DNA of 11,969 bases from Arenibacter sp965652575 (lineage in GTDB: Bacteria > Bacteroidota > Bacteroidia > Flavobacteriales > Flavobacteriaceae), in NCBI GenBank assembly GCA_965652575.1, contig CBFGWQ010000118.1, positions 1-11,969 of the forward strand, written 5' to 3'. Every line of letters starts with the position of its first letter. The stretch's first letter is position 1. A model generated the notes under the pieces. That model had not been told where the DNA came from. It was given only the letters and a program-made list of their open reading frames with translations, and ran no database searches. A program made the position numbers and the translations under genes. Positions 1 through 6,735 of this stretch are shown one piece after another.

Positions 1-67
1 CCGATTTCGACTACGCTCAATCTCCGAATCCAAAACGATGACCGATCGGAGCCAAAGCCACAAAAAT
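1..67. other. Intergenic end segment with inverted repeats and a flavobacterial-type repeat motif
   Basis: This is the non-coding stretch just downstream of the leftward fusion gene's stop codon. It contains a 6-bp inverted repeat, CTCCGA at 22-27 and TCGGAG at 46-51, and the 8-base palindrome CCGATCGG at 42-49. On the leftward strand the first could form a hairpin with an 18-base loop, but no T-run follows within the window, so it is not called a terminator. The motif TTTCGACTACGCTCAA at 5-20 resembles a short sequence I recall as interspersed in many flavobacterial genomes. That is recollection, not something this window can prove. Confidence 0.35.
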
Positions 68-3000
68 TTAACCCTTTTCCGCAATACGCAAAATATCCCC
101 GAAAACACCCCTGGCCGTTACCGCTGCTCCGGCACCTGCACCTTGGATTACCAAAGGATGCTTCCCATAGGACTCTGTATATATTTCAATAATGGAGTCG
201 GATCCCTTTATTTGTCCAAGCGCACTTTCTTTGGGGACCGAGATCAATTTCACCTCCAACTTCCCTTTTTCCTTTTGGAGGTTCCCTGAAAGATCGCCCA
301 CATAGCGCAATACATGATCTGGTTTTTGCGCCTTCTTTATTTTGCTGAATTTATCATCCAATATATCCAGCTGTTCCAAAAATCCTTTTACATCACCCTT
401 TTGGAGCGACTCCGGAATTAAATTTTCGATTTGAATATCCGAGAACTCATTGCTAAGATCCAGCTCCCTGGCCAAAATGAGCAACTTCCTTCCCACATCG
501 TTACCGGAAAGATCTTCCCGTGGATCCGGTTCGGTATACCCCAAGTGCATCGCCTCTTTTAAAATTACGGAGAATGAAGTATCCTTTTCCGAAAAAGTAT
601 TGAAAATATAACTTAAAGATCCCGAGAAAACCCCTTTTATCCTTGTAATATTCTCTCCCGAAAGATGCAACAATTTAATGGTATCTATCAATGGCAGTCC
701 AGCGCCCACATTGGTTTCATATAAATACTGCTTTTGATGTTTGGCGAGTTCCTCCCTAAGCAACTGATAATAATCGAACCCAAGGGTATTGGCAATCTTA
801 TTGGACGAAACCAAATCAAAACCGTTATCCACAAAATCAAAATAAGAGGCCACAAATTCCTCATTGGCAGTATTGTCTACCGCAATAAGGTTCTCCAAAT
901 GATTGTCCTTGGCATATTTAAATATATCGTTTAAGACATAGGGTATTGCCTTGGTTTCCATAGCGCTTTTCCAATTCTTGGAAATACCATTTTTATTCAA
1001 AAGCAACTTCTTAGAATTGGCAACTGCAAATATATTGATATGGATGCCCTTTCTTTTTTCAATGGTCTTACTGGATTTAAGAATTTGATCAATGAGGGTT
1101 CCCCCCACATTTCCATGGCCAAAAATGGCCAAGTTTACTTTTTTGCTTATCCCGAATATCTGTCCATGAACTACATTTAGTGCTTTGTGCAGATCGGATT
1201 TTTTAACCACCAGGCTCACATTCTTGCCCGAAACAGTGTTGTTGAACAACAAAGGAACTACCTGGTTTTTAATAAGTGCATTGAAGGGCTTGTGAAAAGT
1301 ACTCAAATCCTGTCCCACAATGGAAATAACCGATACTTGATCTATGACCGTAATATTATTGATGTCCTGTAATTTAAAATCGGTTTGAAATTCTTCCTCC
1401 AGCGAAGTTTTGGCCAAATTGGCATTTTTGGCGTCGACCACCAGACCGATTCCCCTTTCCGACGATCCTTGGGAAATAATGCTTACACTGATGTTGTTAT
1501 TGCCCATAGTTCTAAAAATACGGGCATCTACCCCTACCTTGCCCAACAAGCCACGGCCTTCCAAATTGATCAAGGCCATATTTTCAATGACCGACAAGGA
1601 TTTTATACCGTCCTTACTGGTCCTGGCACTGATCAAGGTACCCTCGTTATCGTTATTAAAGGTATTTAGTATCCGTAGCGGAATATTTTTTTCTATTAAT
1701 GGAATAATGGTCTTGGCATGCAGGATATTGGCTCCAAAATTGGCCAACTCATTGGCTTCGCTATACGAAAGTTCAGAGATTCTTTTTGCTTCCGGCACCA
1801 AATCCGGATTGGCGGTAAAAATGCCATCTACATGGGTATAGTTCTGCAATTCCGCAGCGTTGAGGTAATTGGCCAATAAGGCGGCAGAATAATTACTGCC
1901 ATTTCTACCCAAGGTAGTTGTTTCATTAAGTTCATTGGAGGCAATAAACCCTGTGGTCACCGGTACCACATCCAGATCCAATTGCCCGAACCCGGTTTTT
2001 ACATTTTCCTTGGACACGGTGTCCAATACCTTGGCATCCCCAAAATTGGAATCTGTTTTAATGAGCTGCCTGGAATCGATGAATTTGGCATTGACACCCC
2101 GCCCTATAAGTAATTTGGTCACCAACTTTGCCGAAAGCAATTCCCCGAAAGCCAATACCTGATCTTTTATCTTAGGACTATAATCCCCCAATAGTGCTAC
2201 CCCTTCGAACAATTTCACCAATCCCCGAAATTCTTCGGAAAGATTAACATTGCCATAGGTGTGCTTTTGATATTTTTCAAATGCTTCAAAATCCTTTACA
2301 TAATCCAACCCCTTGGCGGCTTTGTCCAGCATCGCTTCCAGTTCGTCCGTAGCCTTGTTCCTGGCCGAAACCACTACGGCTATACTTTCACCATCGGCCA
2401 CCTTGTCCGTAATTATCCGAAGTACGGTATCCAACCCCTCTCCATTGGCCAATGATTTGCCCCCAAATTTTAGGACCTTGACTTTTTTGGACCGTCCATT
2501 ACGCTCAAAAACCCCCTTTAACAGCTCTTCCATCTGATTGAATTCGATCAGGAAGGCATCGTGCCCATGTAAGGAATGTATTTCCCCATAGGTTACATTA
2601 CTGTTGGCCTGGGCCAATTTCTTAAAGGTATCCTTGTTTTCCCGGGCCGTAAAAAAAAGGTCCGAATCTACTCCAATGATATGAATATTGGTATCGCTAT
2701 TCTGAAGATTTATGAATGCCTCTTCCCCATTTCTATTGATATCGATCGTCTTCAGCAGCTGATTCATTAGCTTGTAGGCCGACAATTGAAATCGCTCCTG
2801 TAATTTTTTACCATGGTGCGTTAGCCAACTCTCTACATTAAAGACTTTCAGCTCTTCATTGGTGCTTCTTTTAAAACGCTCCTTAAAGGATTCCGGGGTC
2901 CTATAGCAGAGCATGGCATGCATACGCGCATCATGTACGGGCTGCTTGGAGTTCACCAGGAACTGTTCCTGGATCTGACAATTGGCAATAAGCCAATCCG

Positions 3001-3454
3001 TAGACTTCCAATCCGATGCCACTGGTATAAGATGCTCCGTCAAATGCGGATCGATCGCTGCCATTTCCCAAGCAATACCCCCTCCCAAGGAACCCCCTAT
3101 AAGCGCATATAACTTATTTACTTTTAAGGCTTCCAGTCCCAAAAGAAAAATCTTGGCAATGTCCTTGGCCACAAAATCCTTATAATTATCTATTACAAAT
3201 CCGTCATACCCATTTCCCGGTATATTAAAGCAGAGTATGGTGTACTTCTTGGTGTCTATACATTTGCCCTCTCCGATCAGGGTGGTCCACCAGCCGTGTT
3301 CACCTGCCACATTGGAATTACCTGTAAGGGCATGGTTCACCATTATGATCGGGGCGGAATGCAATGGTTGGCCAAAGATCTCATAGGACAATTTAATATC
3401 CAGGGTTTTGCCGCTATAGGTAAGGTATTTATTGATTGAAAGATGATGTAACAT
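68..3454 (-). CDS. thrA: Trifunctional MetX-ThrA fusion: homoserine O-acetyltransferase / aspartokinase / homoserine dehydrogenase
   Basis: A 1128-residue cytosolic protein joining three enzymes of the aspartate pathway. Residues 1 to about 315 are an alpha/beta-hydrolase MetX domain: HALTG at 41-45, a nucleophile elbow GGSLGG with Ser122, then Asp265 (SDLFF) and His298 (GHDAFL) as the expected triad. The region where typical MetX has LGGCxGS reads IPGNGYDG, and the domain is shorter than free-standing MetX. Residues about 325-620 are aspartokinase (KFGGKS at 329-334, GRNGSNYSA near 516-524, VDGIFTANP near 532-540). Two ACT-like domains follow to about 765, as in threonine-regulated ThrA. Residues 773-1124 are homoserine dehydrogenase: GHGNVG nucleotide site at 779-784, then EPDPREDLSGNDVGRK at 975-990 with Glu975, Asp981, Asp986 and Lys990 matching the known catalytic set. 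E. coli ThrA is about 820 residues, so the extra 300 are the MetX part. It is last in the leftward methionine block, 130 bases after the sulfhydrylase. Whether the MetX part acetylates or succinylates homoserine is inferred from the neighbouring sulfhydrylase. Confidence 0.93.
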   Translation of the reverse strand: MLHHLSINKYLTYSGKTLDIKLSYEIFGQPLHSAPIIMVNHALTGNSNVAGEHGWWTTLIGEGKCIDTKKYTILCFNIPGNGYDGFVIDNYKDFVAKDIAKIFLLGLEALKVNKLYALIGGSLGGGIAWEMAAIDPHLTEHLIPVASDWKSTDWLIANCQIQEQFLVNSKQPVHDARMHAMLCYRTPESFKERFKRSTNEELKVFNVESWLTHHGKKLQERFQLSAYKLMNQLLKTIDINRNGEEAFINLQNSDTNIHIIGVDSDLFFTARENKDTFKKLAQANSNVTYGEIHSLHGHDAFLIEFNQMEELLKGVFERNGRSKKVKVLKFGGKSLANGEGLDTVLRIITDKVADGESIAVVVSARNKATDELEAMLDKAAKGLDYVKDFEAFEKYQKHTYGNVNLSEEFRGLVKLFEGVALLGDYSPKIKDQVLAFGELLSAKLVTKLLIGRGVNAKFIDSRQLIKTDSNFGDAKVLDTVSKENVKTGFGQLDLDVVPVTTGFIASNELNETTTLGRNGSNYSAALLANYLNAAELQNYTHVDGIFTANPDLVPEAKRISELSYSEANELANFGANILHAKTIIPLIEKNIPLRILNTFNNDNEGTLISARTSKDGIKSLSVIENMALINLEGRGLLGKVGVDARIFRTMGNNNISVSIISQGSSERGIGLVVDAKNANLAKTSLEEEFQTDFKLQDINNITVIDQVSVISIVGQDLSTFHKPFNALIKNQVVPLLFNNTVSGKNVSLVVKKSDLHKALNVVHGQIFGISKKVNLAIFGHGNVGGTLIDQILKSSKTIEKRKGIHINIFAVANSKKLLLNKNGISKNWKSAMETKAIPYVLNDIFKYAKDNHLENLIAVDNTANEEFVASYFDFVDNGFDLVSSNKIANTLGFDYYQLLREELAKHQKQYLYETNVGAGLPLIDTIKLLHLSGENITRIKGVFSGSLSYIFNTFSEKDTSFSVILKEAMHLGYTEPDPREDLSGNDVGRKLLILARELDLSNEFSDIQIENLIPESLQKGDVKGFLEQLDILDDKFSKIKKAQKPDHVLRYVGDLSGNLQKEKGKLEVKLISVPKESALGQIKGSDSIIEIYTESYGKHPLVIQGAGAGAAVTARGVFGDILRIAEKG

Positions 3455-3510
3455 AGGTTGTTTAAACTAGTAATTTTCTTGAAAGAACACGGTCGTTGAA
3501 TATAAAAATG

Positions 3511-3559
3511 ATAAGGGAGTGCGTGAATATCATATCTGCCAATTGCTACACTCCCCTAT
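3511..3559 (-). terminator. Hairpin with U-rich tail between sulfhydrylase and thrA fusion (terminator or attenuator)
   Basis: Read leftward, ATAGGGGAGTG (3559-3549) pairs with CACTCCCTTAT (3521-3511), giving an 11-bp stem with one G-T pair and a 27-base loop. After a 2-base spacer comes the T-rich run ATTTTTATATT. It begins 26 bases after the sulfhydrylase stop and ends 57 bases before the fusion gene start. The shape fits an intrinsic terminator, possibly a leaky one that lowers expression of the downstream gene. The large loop is unusual, so an mRNA-processing or attenuation element is an alternative. Confidence 0.5.
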
Positions 3560-3584
3560 TCTTTTACCAATGATTAAATAATTA

Positions 3585-4877
3585 TTACGCTAAAAGGGAT
3601 TCATCTATGACCGAAAATGCCTGTACCAGATCTGCTTTTATGTCCTCAATATCCTCCAAGCCTACGCATAGGCGAATTAGATCTTTTGTAACCCCGGTAG
3701 TTTGCTGGGCCTCATCGTCCAATTGTTGGTGGGTGGTGCTCGCAGGGTGAATAATCAATGACTTGGTATCCCCAATATTTGCCAGCAAGGAAAACAGCTT
3801 TGTTTCATCGACCACCTTTTTGGCCGATTCGTATCCTCCCTTAACTCCGAAGGTCACTATGCCGCTCTGCCCTTTTGGAAGGTATTTTTTTGCCAAAGAA
3901 TAGTAAGGACTGGAAGGTAATCCCGGATAGTTTACCCAAGCCACTTCCTTTCTATCCTGTAACCATTTGGCCAACTCCAGGGCATTCTCGCTATGTTTTT
4001 TGATACGCAGTTCCAATGTTTCCAAACCTTGGATAATCTGAAAGGCATTAAACGGACTCAAGGCGGCGCCCAGGTCCCTTAAACCCTCAATCCTTACTTT
4101 GGCAATGAAGGCTGCCGCACCCAGGACATCGTGATAGACCAGACCATGGTATCCAGGGGATGGCTCCGTAAATTCGGGAAATTTACCACTGCTCCAATCG
4201 AATGTCCCGGCATCTACAATGACACCCCCCATAGAAGTACCATTGCCATTTATATATTTTGTAAGGGAATGTATTACGATGTTGGCCCCGTGTTCTATAG
4301 GTTTTACCAAAGCACTTGTAGCCACCGTATTATCCACTATAAAAGGTATTTTTGCCTTTTTGGCCACTTCTGATATTGCTTTCAAATCCAATACGTCCAG
4401 TTTTGGGTTCCCAAGGGATTCCACAAAAATGGCCCTGGTATTCTCTTGTACGGCATTGGTAAAATTGTCTTCATCCCCTGCCTCCACAAAGGTGGTGGTA
4501 ATACCCAATCTGGGCAAGGTCACCGCCAATAGGTTATAAGTACCTCCATAAAGGCTACTGGAGGCCACAATATGATCTCCCGTTCTAAGCAGTACCAATA
4601 AAGCGGTAGAAATAGCTGCCGTACCGGATGCGGTAACCACACTGGCAATACCCCCTTCCAAAGCCGCCAATCGCTGCTCCAAGATGTCATTGGTGGGATT
4701 GTTCAACCTAGTGTAAATAAAACCGGGTTCCGATAAATTAAAAAGATTGGCCGCATGGTCCGTATTATTAAATACATAAGCGGTATTCTGATAAATAGGT
4801 ACCGCCCTGGTACCAGCTGTTAATTTTGTGTCATGCCCGGCATGCAAAGCGTTTGTTGAAAATTTTTGAGTACTCAT
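3585..4877 (-). CDS. metY: O-acetylhomoserine sulfhydrylase (PLP-dependent)
   Basis: A 430-residue cytosolic enzyme of the Cys/Met-metabolism PLP family (fold type I). It is expected to replace the acetyl group of O-acetylhomoserine with sulfide, making homocysteine. Visible landmarks are YTRLNNPTNDILEQRLAALE (55-74; Tyr55 and Arg57 contact PLP phosphate in the family), SSLYGGTYNLL (107-117, with the ring-stacking Tyr110), Asp182 in VDNTVAT, and the Schiff-base Lys207 in HSLTKYINGNGT. The length and the long segment after Lys207 (TFDWSSGKFPEFTEPSPGYHG, 225-245) match sulfhydrylases of the Met17/MetY type better than cystathionine synthases or lyases of about 380-400 residues. The ATG at 4875-4877 sits behind an A-rich leader with no clear Shine-Dalgarno sequence. 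The gene has its own promoter and a SAM-I riboswitch leader, so it should be shut off when SAM is plentiful. The substrate assignment is supported by the MetX domain encoded next to it. Confidence 0.93.
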   Translation of the reverse strand: MSTQKFSTNALHAGHDTKLTAGTRAVPIYQNTAYVFNNTDHAANLFNLSEPGFIYTRLNNPTNDILEQRLAALEGGIASVVTASGTAAISTALLVLLRTGDHIVASSSLYGGTYNLLAVTLPRLGITTTFVEAGDEDNFTNAVQENTRAIFVESLGNPKLDVLDLKAISEVAKKAKIPFIVDNTVATSALVKPIEHGANIVIHSLTKYINGNGTSMGGVIVDAGTFDWSSGKFPEFTEPSPGYHGLVYHDVLGAAAFIAKVRIEGLRDLGAALSPFNAFQIIQGLETLELRIKKHSENALELAKWLQDRKEVAWVNYPGLPSSPYYSLAKKYLPKGQSGIVTFGVKGGYESAKKVVDETKLFSLLANIGDTKSLIIHPASTTHQQLDDEAQQTTGVTKDLIRLCVGLEDIEDIKADLVQAFSVIDESLLA

Positions 4878-4928
4878 GATTTTTTGTTTTTTAAATTATT
4901 AAAATAGATAAAATAAAAAGCCAAAACA

Positions 4929-4951
4929 AATAATGCGGACGGTGCACTATT
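4929..4951 (-). other. Second hairpin in the sulfhydrylase leader
   Basis: Read leftward, AATAGTGC (4951-4944) pairs with GCATTATT (4936-4929): 8 bp with one G-T pair and a 7-base loop ACCGTCC. It lies after the riboswitch terminator and about 50 bases before the start codon, in otherwise very AT-rich leader RNA. The bases that follow (TGTTTTGG) are only weakly U-rich, so a back-up terminator or an mRNA-stability element are both possible. Confidence 0.3.
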
Positions 4952-4967
4952 ATAAAATCAAAAAGTT

Positions 4968-4995
4968 AAAAAGAAAATCGGCTACAGAAGTAACC
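4968..4995 (-). terminator. Intrinsic terminator of the SAM-I riboswitch
   Basis: Read leftward, GGTTAC (4995-4990) pairs with GTAGCC (4985-4980) across a 4-base loop TTCT, and the tract TTTTCTTTTT (4977-4968) follows. The hairpin starts five bases after the aptamer's closing strand. The competing structure is visible too: CAGATAAC (5010-5003) from the 3' strand of P1 can pair with GTTA and TCTG (within 4994-4985) with a 2-base bulge. That pairing would destroy both P1 and the terminator. SAM binding, by holding P1 closed, should therefore favour termination. Confidence 0.75.
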
Positions 4996-5000
4996 TTTAG

Positions 5001-5141
5001 TGTTATCTGCCACAGATACTGTAAAACAAACCGGAATGATCCGGCCCAGTACTTAGGTAGAATTTAGCACCTTCTTTAACAAAAGATCAAAGGGTTGCTA
5101 AGGCTTCAAAGGGTCTATTCCCTCCACCTTTCTTGATAACA
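5001..5141 (-). promoter_or_regulatory. SAM-I (S-box) riboswitch aptamer controlling the sulfhydrylase
   Basis: The leftward strand carries the hallmark S-box blocks in order. P1 closes with TGTTATC (5141-5135) against GATAACA (5007-5001), perfectly complementary. AAGAAAGGTGGAGGGA ends at 5119. GAAGCC (5107-5102) and GCAACC (5098-5093) form the kink-turn side of P2. P3 (CTTT with AAAG) leads into GGTGCTAAATTC (5071-5060). P4 starts with CTAC (5060-5057) pairing GTGG (5013-5010), is extended by GTACTG with CAGTAT, and contains an extra small hairpin CCGGA-TCAT-TCCGG. That makes the aptamer about 141 bases, longer than a minimal S-box because of P4. The promoter lies just upstream and the terminator just downstream, so the whole transcription-attenuation device is present. 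It senses S-adenosylmethionine, the end product of this pathway. Confidence 0.93.
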
Positions 5142-5170
5142 ATTCAATAAGTGTTTGAACTTTAGATCTG

Positions 5171-5178
5171 CAAATATA
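5171..5178 (-). promoter_or_regulatory. Bacteroidetes-type promoter (-7 box) for the sulfhydrylase leader
   Basis: TATATTTG on the leftward strand is an exact match to the Bacteroidetes -7 consensus TAnnTTTG. Transcription would begin near 5165, about 25 bases before the first P1 base of the SAM-I aptamer, which is where a riboswitch promoter should be. A clear TTG -33 element is not obvious; the closest is TTAGG around 5199-5203. Confidence 0.6.
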
Positions 5179-5217
5179 GGTATGGAAAATTCTTTTTTCC
5201 TAATCTTTTTAAAAAAA

Positions 5218-6474
5218 TTATAGATCGAAGGCTTCTTTCACCACCTCAACGGCATCCAATTTCTCCCAGGTAAATAATTCCACTTCCTTTTCTACCCGTC
5301 CGTTGTAAGGCGATTCAAAAACCTTGATCATTTTTTCAGGTGCCTTGCCCATATGGCCGTAGGCCGCCGTTTCCAAATAAATGGGGTTCCTAAGTTTTAA
5401 CCTTTCCTCTATGGCAAAGGGACGCATATCGAACAATTGTGCAACTTTCTTGGCAATCTCCCCATCGCTCAAAGCAACCTTGGAGGAGCCATAGGTATCC
5501 ACAAAAATTGAGGTGGGTTCCACGACGCCAATAGCATAACTCACCTGCACCAAAATTTCATCGGCAACCCCGGCGGCAACGAGATTTTTGGCCGCGTGCC
5601 TTGCGGCATAAGCGGCACTACGGTCTACCTTACTGGGGTCTTTTCCACTGAAAGCACCGCCACCATGGGCTCCTTTGCCACCATAGGTGTCCACAATAAT
5701 CTTTCTTCCCGTTAAACCGGTATCCCCATGGGGACCTCCAATTACAAATTTTCCGGTTGGGTTGATATGATATTTTATGGTATCGTTAAAAAGTGTTTGT
5801 ATTGCCGTTGGCAATTGCTCCTTTACCCTTGGAATAAGGATGGAAATAATATCCTTCTTAATTTTGGCCAACATTACATCATCATCCTTATCAAACTCGT
5901 CATGCTGGGTAGAGACAACAATGGTATCTATACGCTGTGGAACATTATCATCGGAATACTCAATGGTAACCTGTGCCTTGGCATCCGGCCTTAGATAGGG
6001 AATATCATCCCCTACCCTTCTCAAATCTGCCAAAACCTGCAAAATTTTATGGGAAATATCCAAGGCCAGGGGCATATAGTTTTCCGTTTCCTTGGTAGCA
6101 TAGCCGAACATCATACCTTGGTCCCCTGCACCTTGATCTTCCTTTGCCCCGCGATCTACGCCTTGATTGATCTCTTTGGACTGCTCGTGGATCAATGAAA
6201 TTACACCACAGGAATCCCCGCTAAACTTGTAATCCCCATTAGTGTATCCTATTTTATTGATTACATCCCTCGCTATTTGCTGCACATCAAGATAGGTATG
6301 GCTCTTGACTTCCCCTGCCAACACCACCTGACCAGTGGTCACCAAGGTTTCACAAGCCACCTTGCTTTCCGAGTCGAACGCCAAAAAATGATCCAAGAGC
6401 GCATCACTGATCTGATCCGCTATTTTATCCGGATGCCCTTCACTAACCGATTCCGAAGTAAATAAATATGCCAT
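5218..6474 (-). CDS. metK: S-adenosylmethionine synthetase (methionine adenosyltransferase)
   Basis: A 418-residue cytosolic enzyme that makes S-adenosylmethionine from methionine and ATP, releasing phosphate and pyrophosphate. From the chosen start, residues 1-20 give MAYLFTSESVSEGHPDKIAD, with GHPDK at 13-17 in the ATP site. GAGDQG (115-120) is the family signature, and GGGAFSGKDPSKVDRSAAY (271-289) is the phosphate/metal-binding loop with its conserved Lys and Asp. Length is close to the family's, with slightly longer spacer regions than E. coli MetK (384). The frame stays open 14 codons upstream to 6516. I chose 6474 because family members start exactly at this point (M-x-YLFTSESVSEGHPDK) and because AAAGGA lies three bases upstream of this ATG. 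The gene is first in the leftward methionine block and is preceded by a SAM-II-like riboswitch, so its product is likely to repress it. Confidence 0.96.
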   Translation of the reverse strand: MAYLFTSESVSEGHPDKIADQISDALLDHFLAFDSESKVACETLVTTGQVVLAGEVKSHTYLDVQQIARDVINKIGYTNGDYKFSGDSCGVISLIHEQSKEINQGVDRGAKEDQGAGDQGMMFGYATKETENYMPLALDISHKILQVLADLRRVGDDIPYLRPDAKAQVTIEYSDDNVPQRIDTIVVSTQHDEFDKDDDVMLAKIKKDIISILIPRVKEQLPTAIQTLFNDTIKYHINPTGKFVIGGPHGDTGLTGRKIIVDTYGGKGAHGGGAFSGKDPSKVDRSAAYAARHAAKNLVAAGVADEILVQVSYAIGVVEPTSIFVDTYGSSKVALSDGEIAKKVAQLFDMRPFAIEERLKLRNPIYLETAAYGHMGKAPEKMIKVFESPYNGRVEKEVELFTWEKLDAVEVVKEAFDL

Positions 6475-6540
6475 AAATCCTTTCTGTATAAAATTAATCG
6501 GGATTTGACCAAGCACACTAGAAGAAGATCGGATGTTACA

Positions 6541-6553
6541 GTTCCAATGGAAC
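6541..6553 (-). other. Small hairpin in the metK leader, possible expression platform
   Basis: A perfect inverted repeat, GTTCC and GGAAC with a 3-base loop, sits between the SAM-II-like aptamer and the metK start. Read leftward, GAACTG (6544-6539), which overlaps its second arm, is also complementary to CAGTTT (6569-6564). CAGTTT includes the 3' strand of the aptamer's pseudoknot. The two pairings are mutually exclusive, which is what a switching element would need. This is inferred from complementarity only. Confidence 0.35.
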
Positions 6554-6565
6554 AGAACAACTTAA

Positions 6566-6636
6566 ACTGCTTTAGCATTTAATTATGCCGAAACCAATTC
6601 AGCACATGAGGTTGCAATCAGTCAAATCCTTCCTCA
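6566..6636 (-). promoter_or_regulatory. SAM-II-type riboswitch upstream of metK
   Basis: On the leftward strand, P1 is TGAGG (6636-6632) with CCTCA (6611-6607). The enclosed loop GATTTGACTGATTGCAA (6628-6612) closely matches the SAM-II loop GAUUUaACcguaUUGCAA as I recall it from the Sargasso metX structure. The conserved tail ATGCTAAAGC (6578-6569) is present. The pseudoknot P2 can form as ACTG (6622-6619) with CAGT (6569-6566), plus the GC/GC pairs next to it; base changes on both sides relative to the Sargasso RNA keep the pairing. Loop 3 contains an additional 7-bp hairpin (6604-6586, TGCTGAA with TTCGGCA) absent from the minimal 52-base RNA. The aptamer starts roughly ten bases after the predicted transcription start. 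Unlike classic SAM-II switches, the ribosome site is some 80 bases further down. Confidence 0.78.
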
Positions 6637-6651
6637 ATATTTTTTCGCGTA

Positions 6652-6659
6652 CAAAAGTA
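6652..6659 (-). promoter_or_regulatory. Bacteroidetes-type promoter (-7 box) for metK
   Basis: TACTTTTG on the leftward strand matches TAnnTTTG exactly. Initiation near 6645 would place the SAM-II-like aptamer at the very 5' end of a leader of about 170 bases. No convincing TTG -33 element was found at the usual spacing. Confidence 0.55.
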
Positions 6660-6735
6660 CAAGAATTCCTGACGTAACTAAAAATGTTTAACAACAATTT
6701 TAAAAATAAAAAATTCCTTGAAATTTTTATTTTTG

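Noticed and set aside
1410..1841. 143-codon rightward open frame
   Set aside because: Antisense to the conserved aspartokinase/ACT region. The coding signal belongs to the leftward frame.
6475..6516. Upstream extension of metK by 14 codons
   Set aside because: The extra residues do not match the family, which starts at M-x-YLFTSESVSEGHPDK. An AAAGGA lies just before the internal ATG at 6474.
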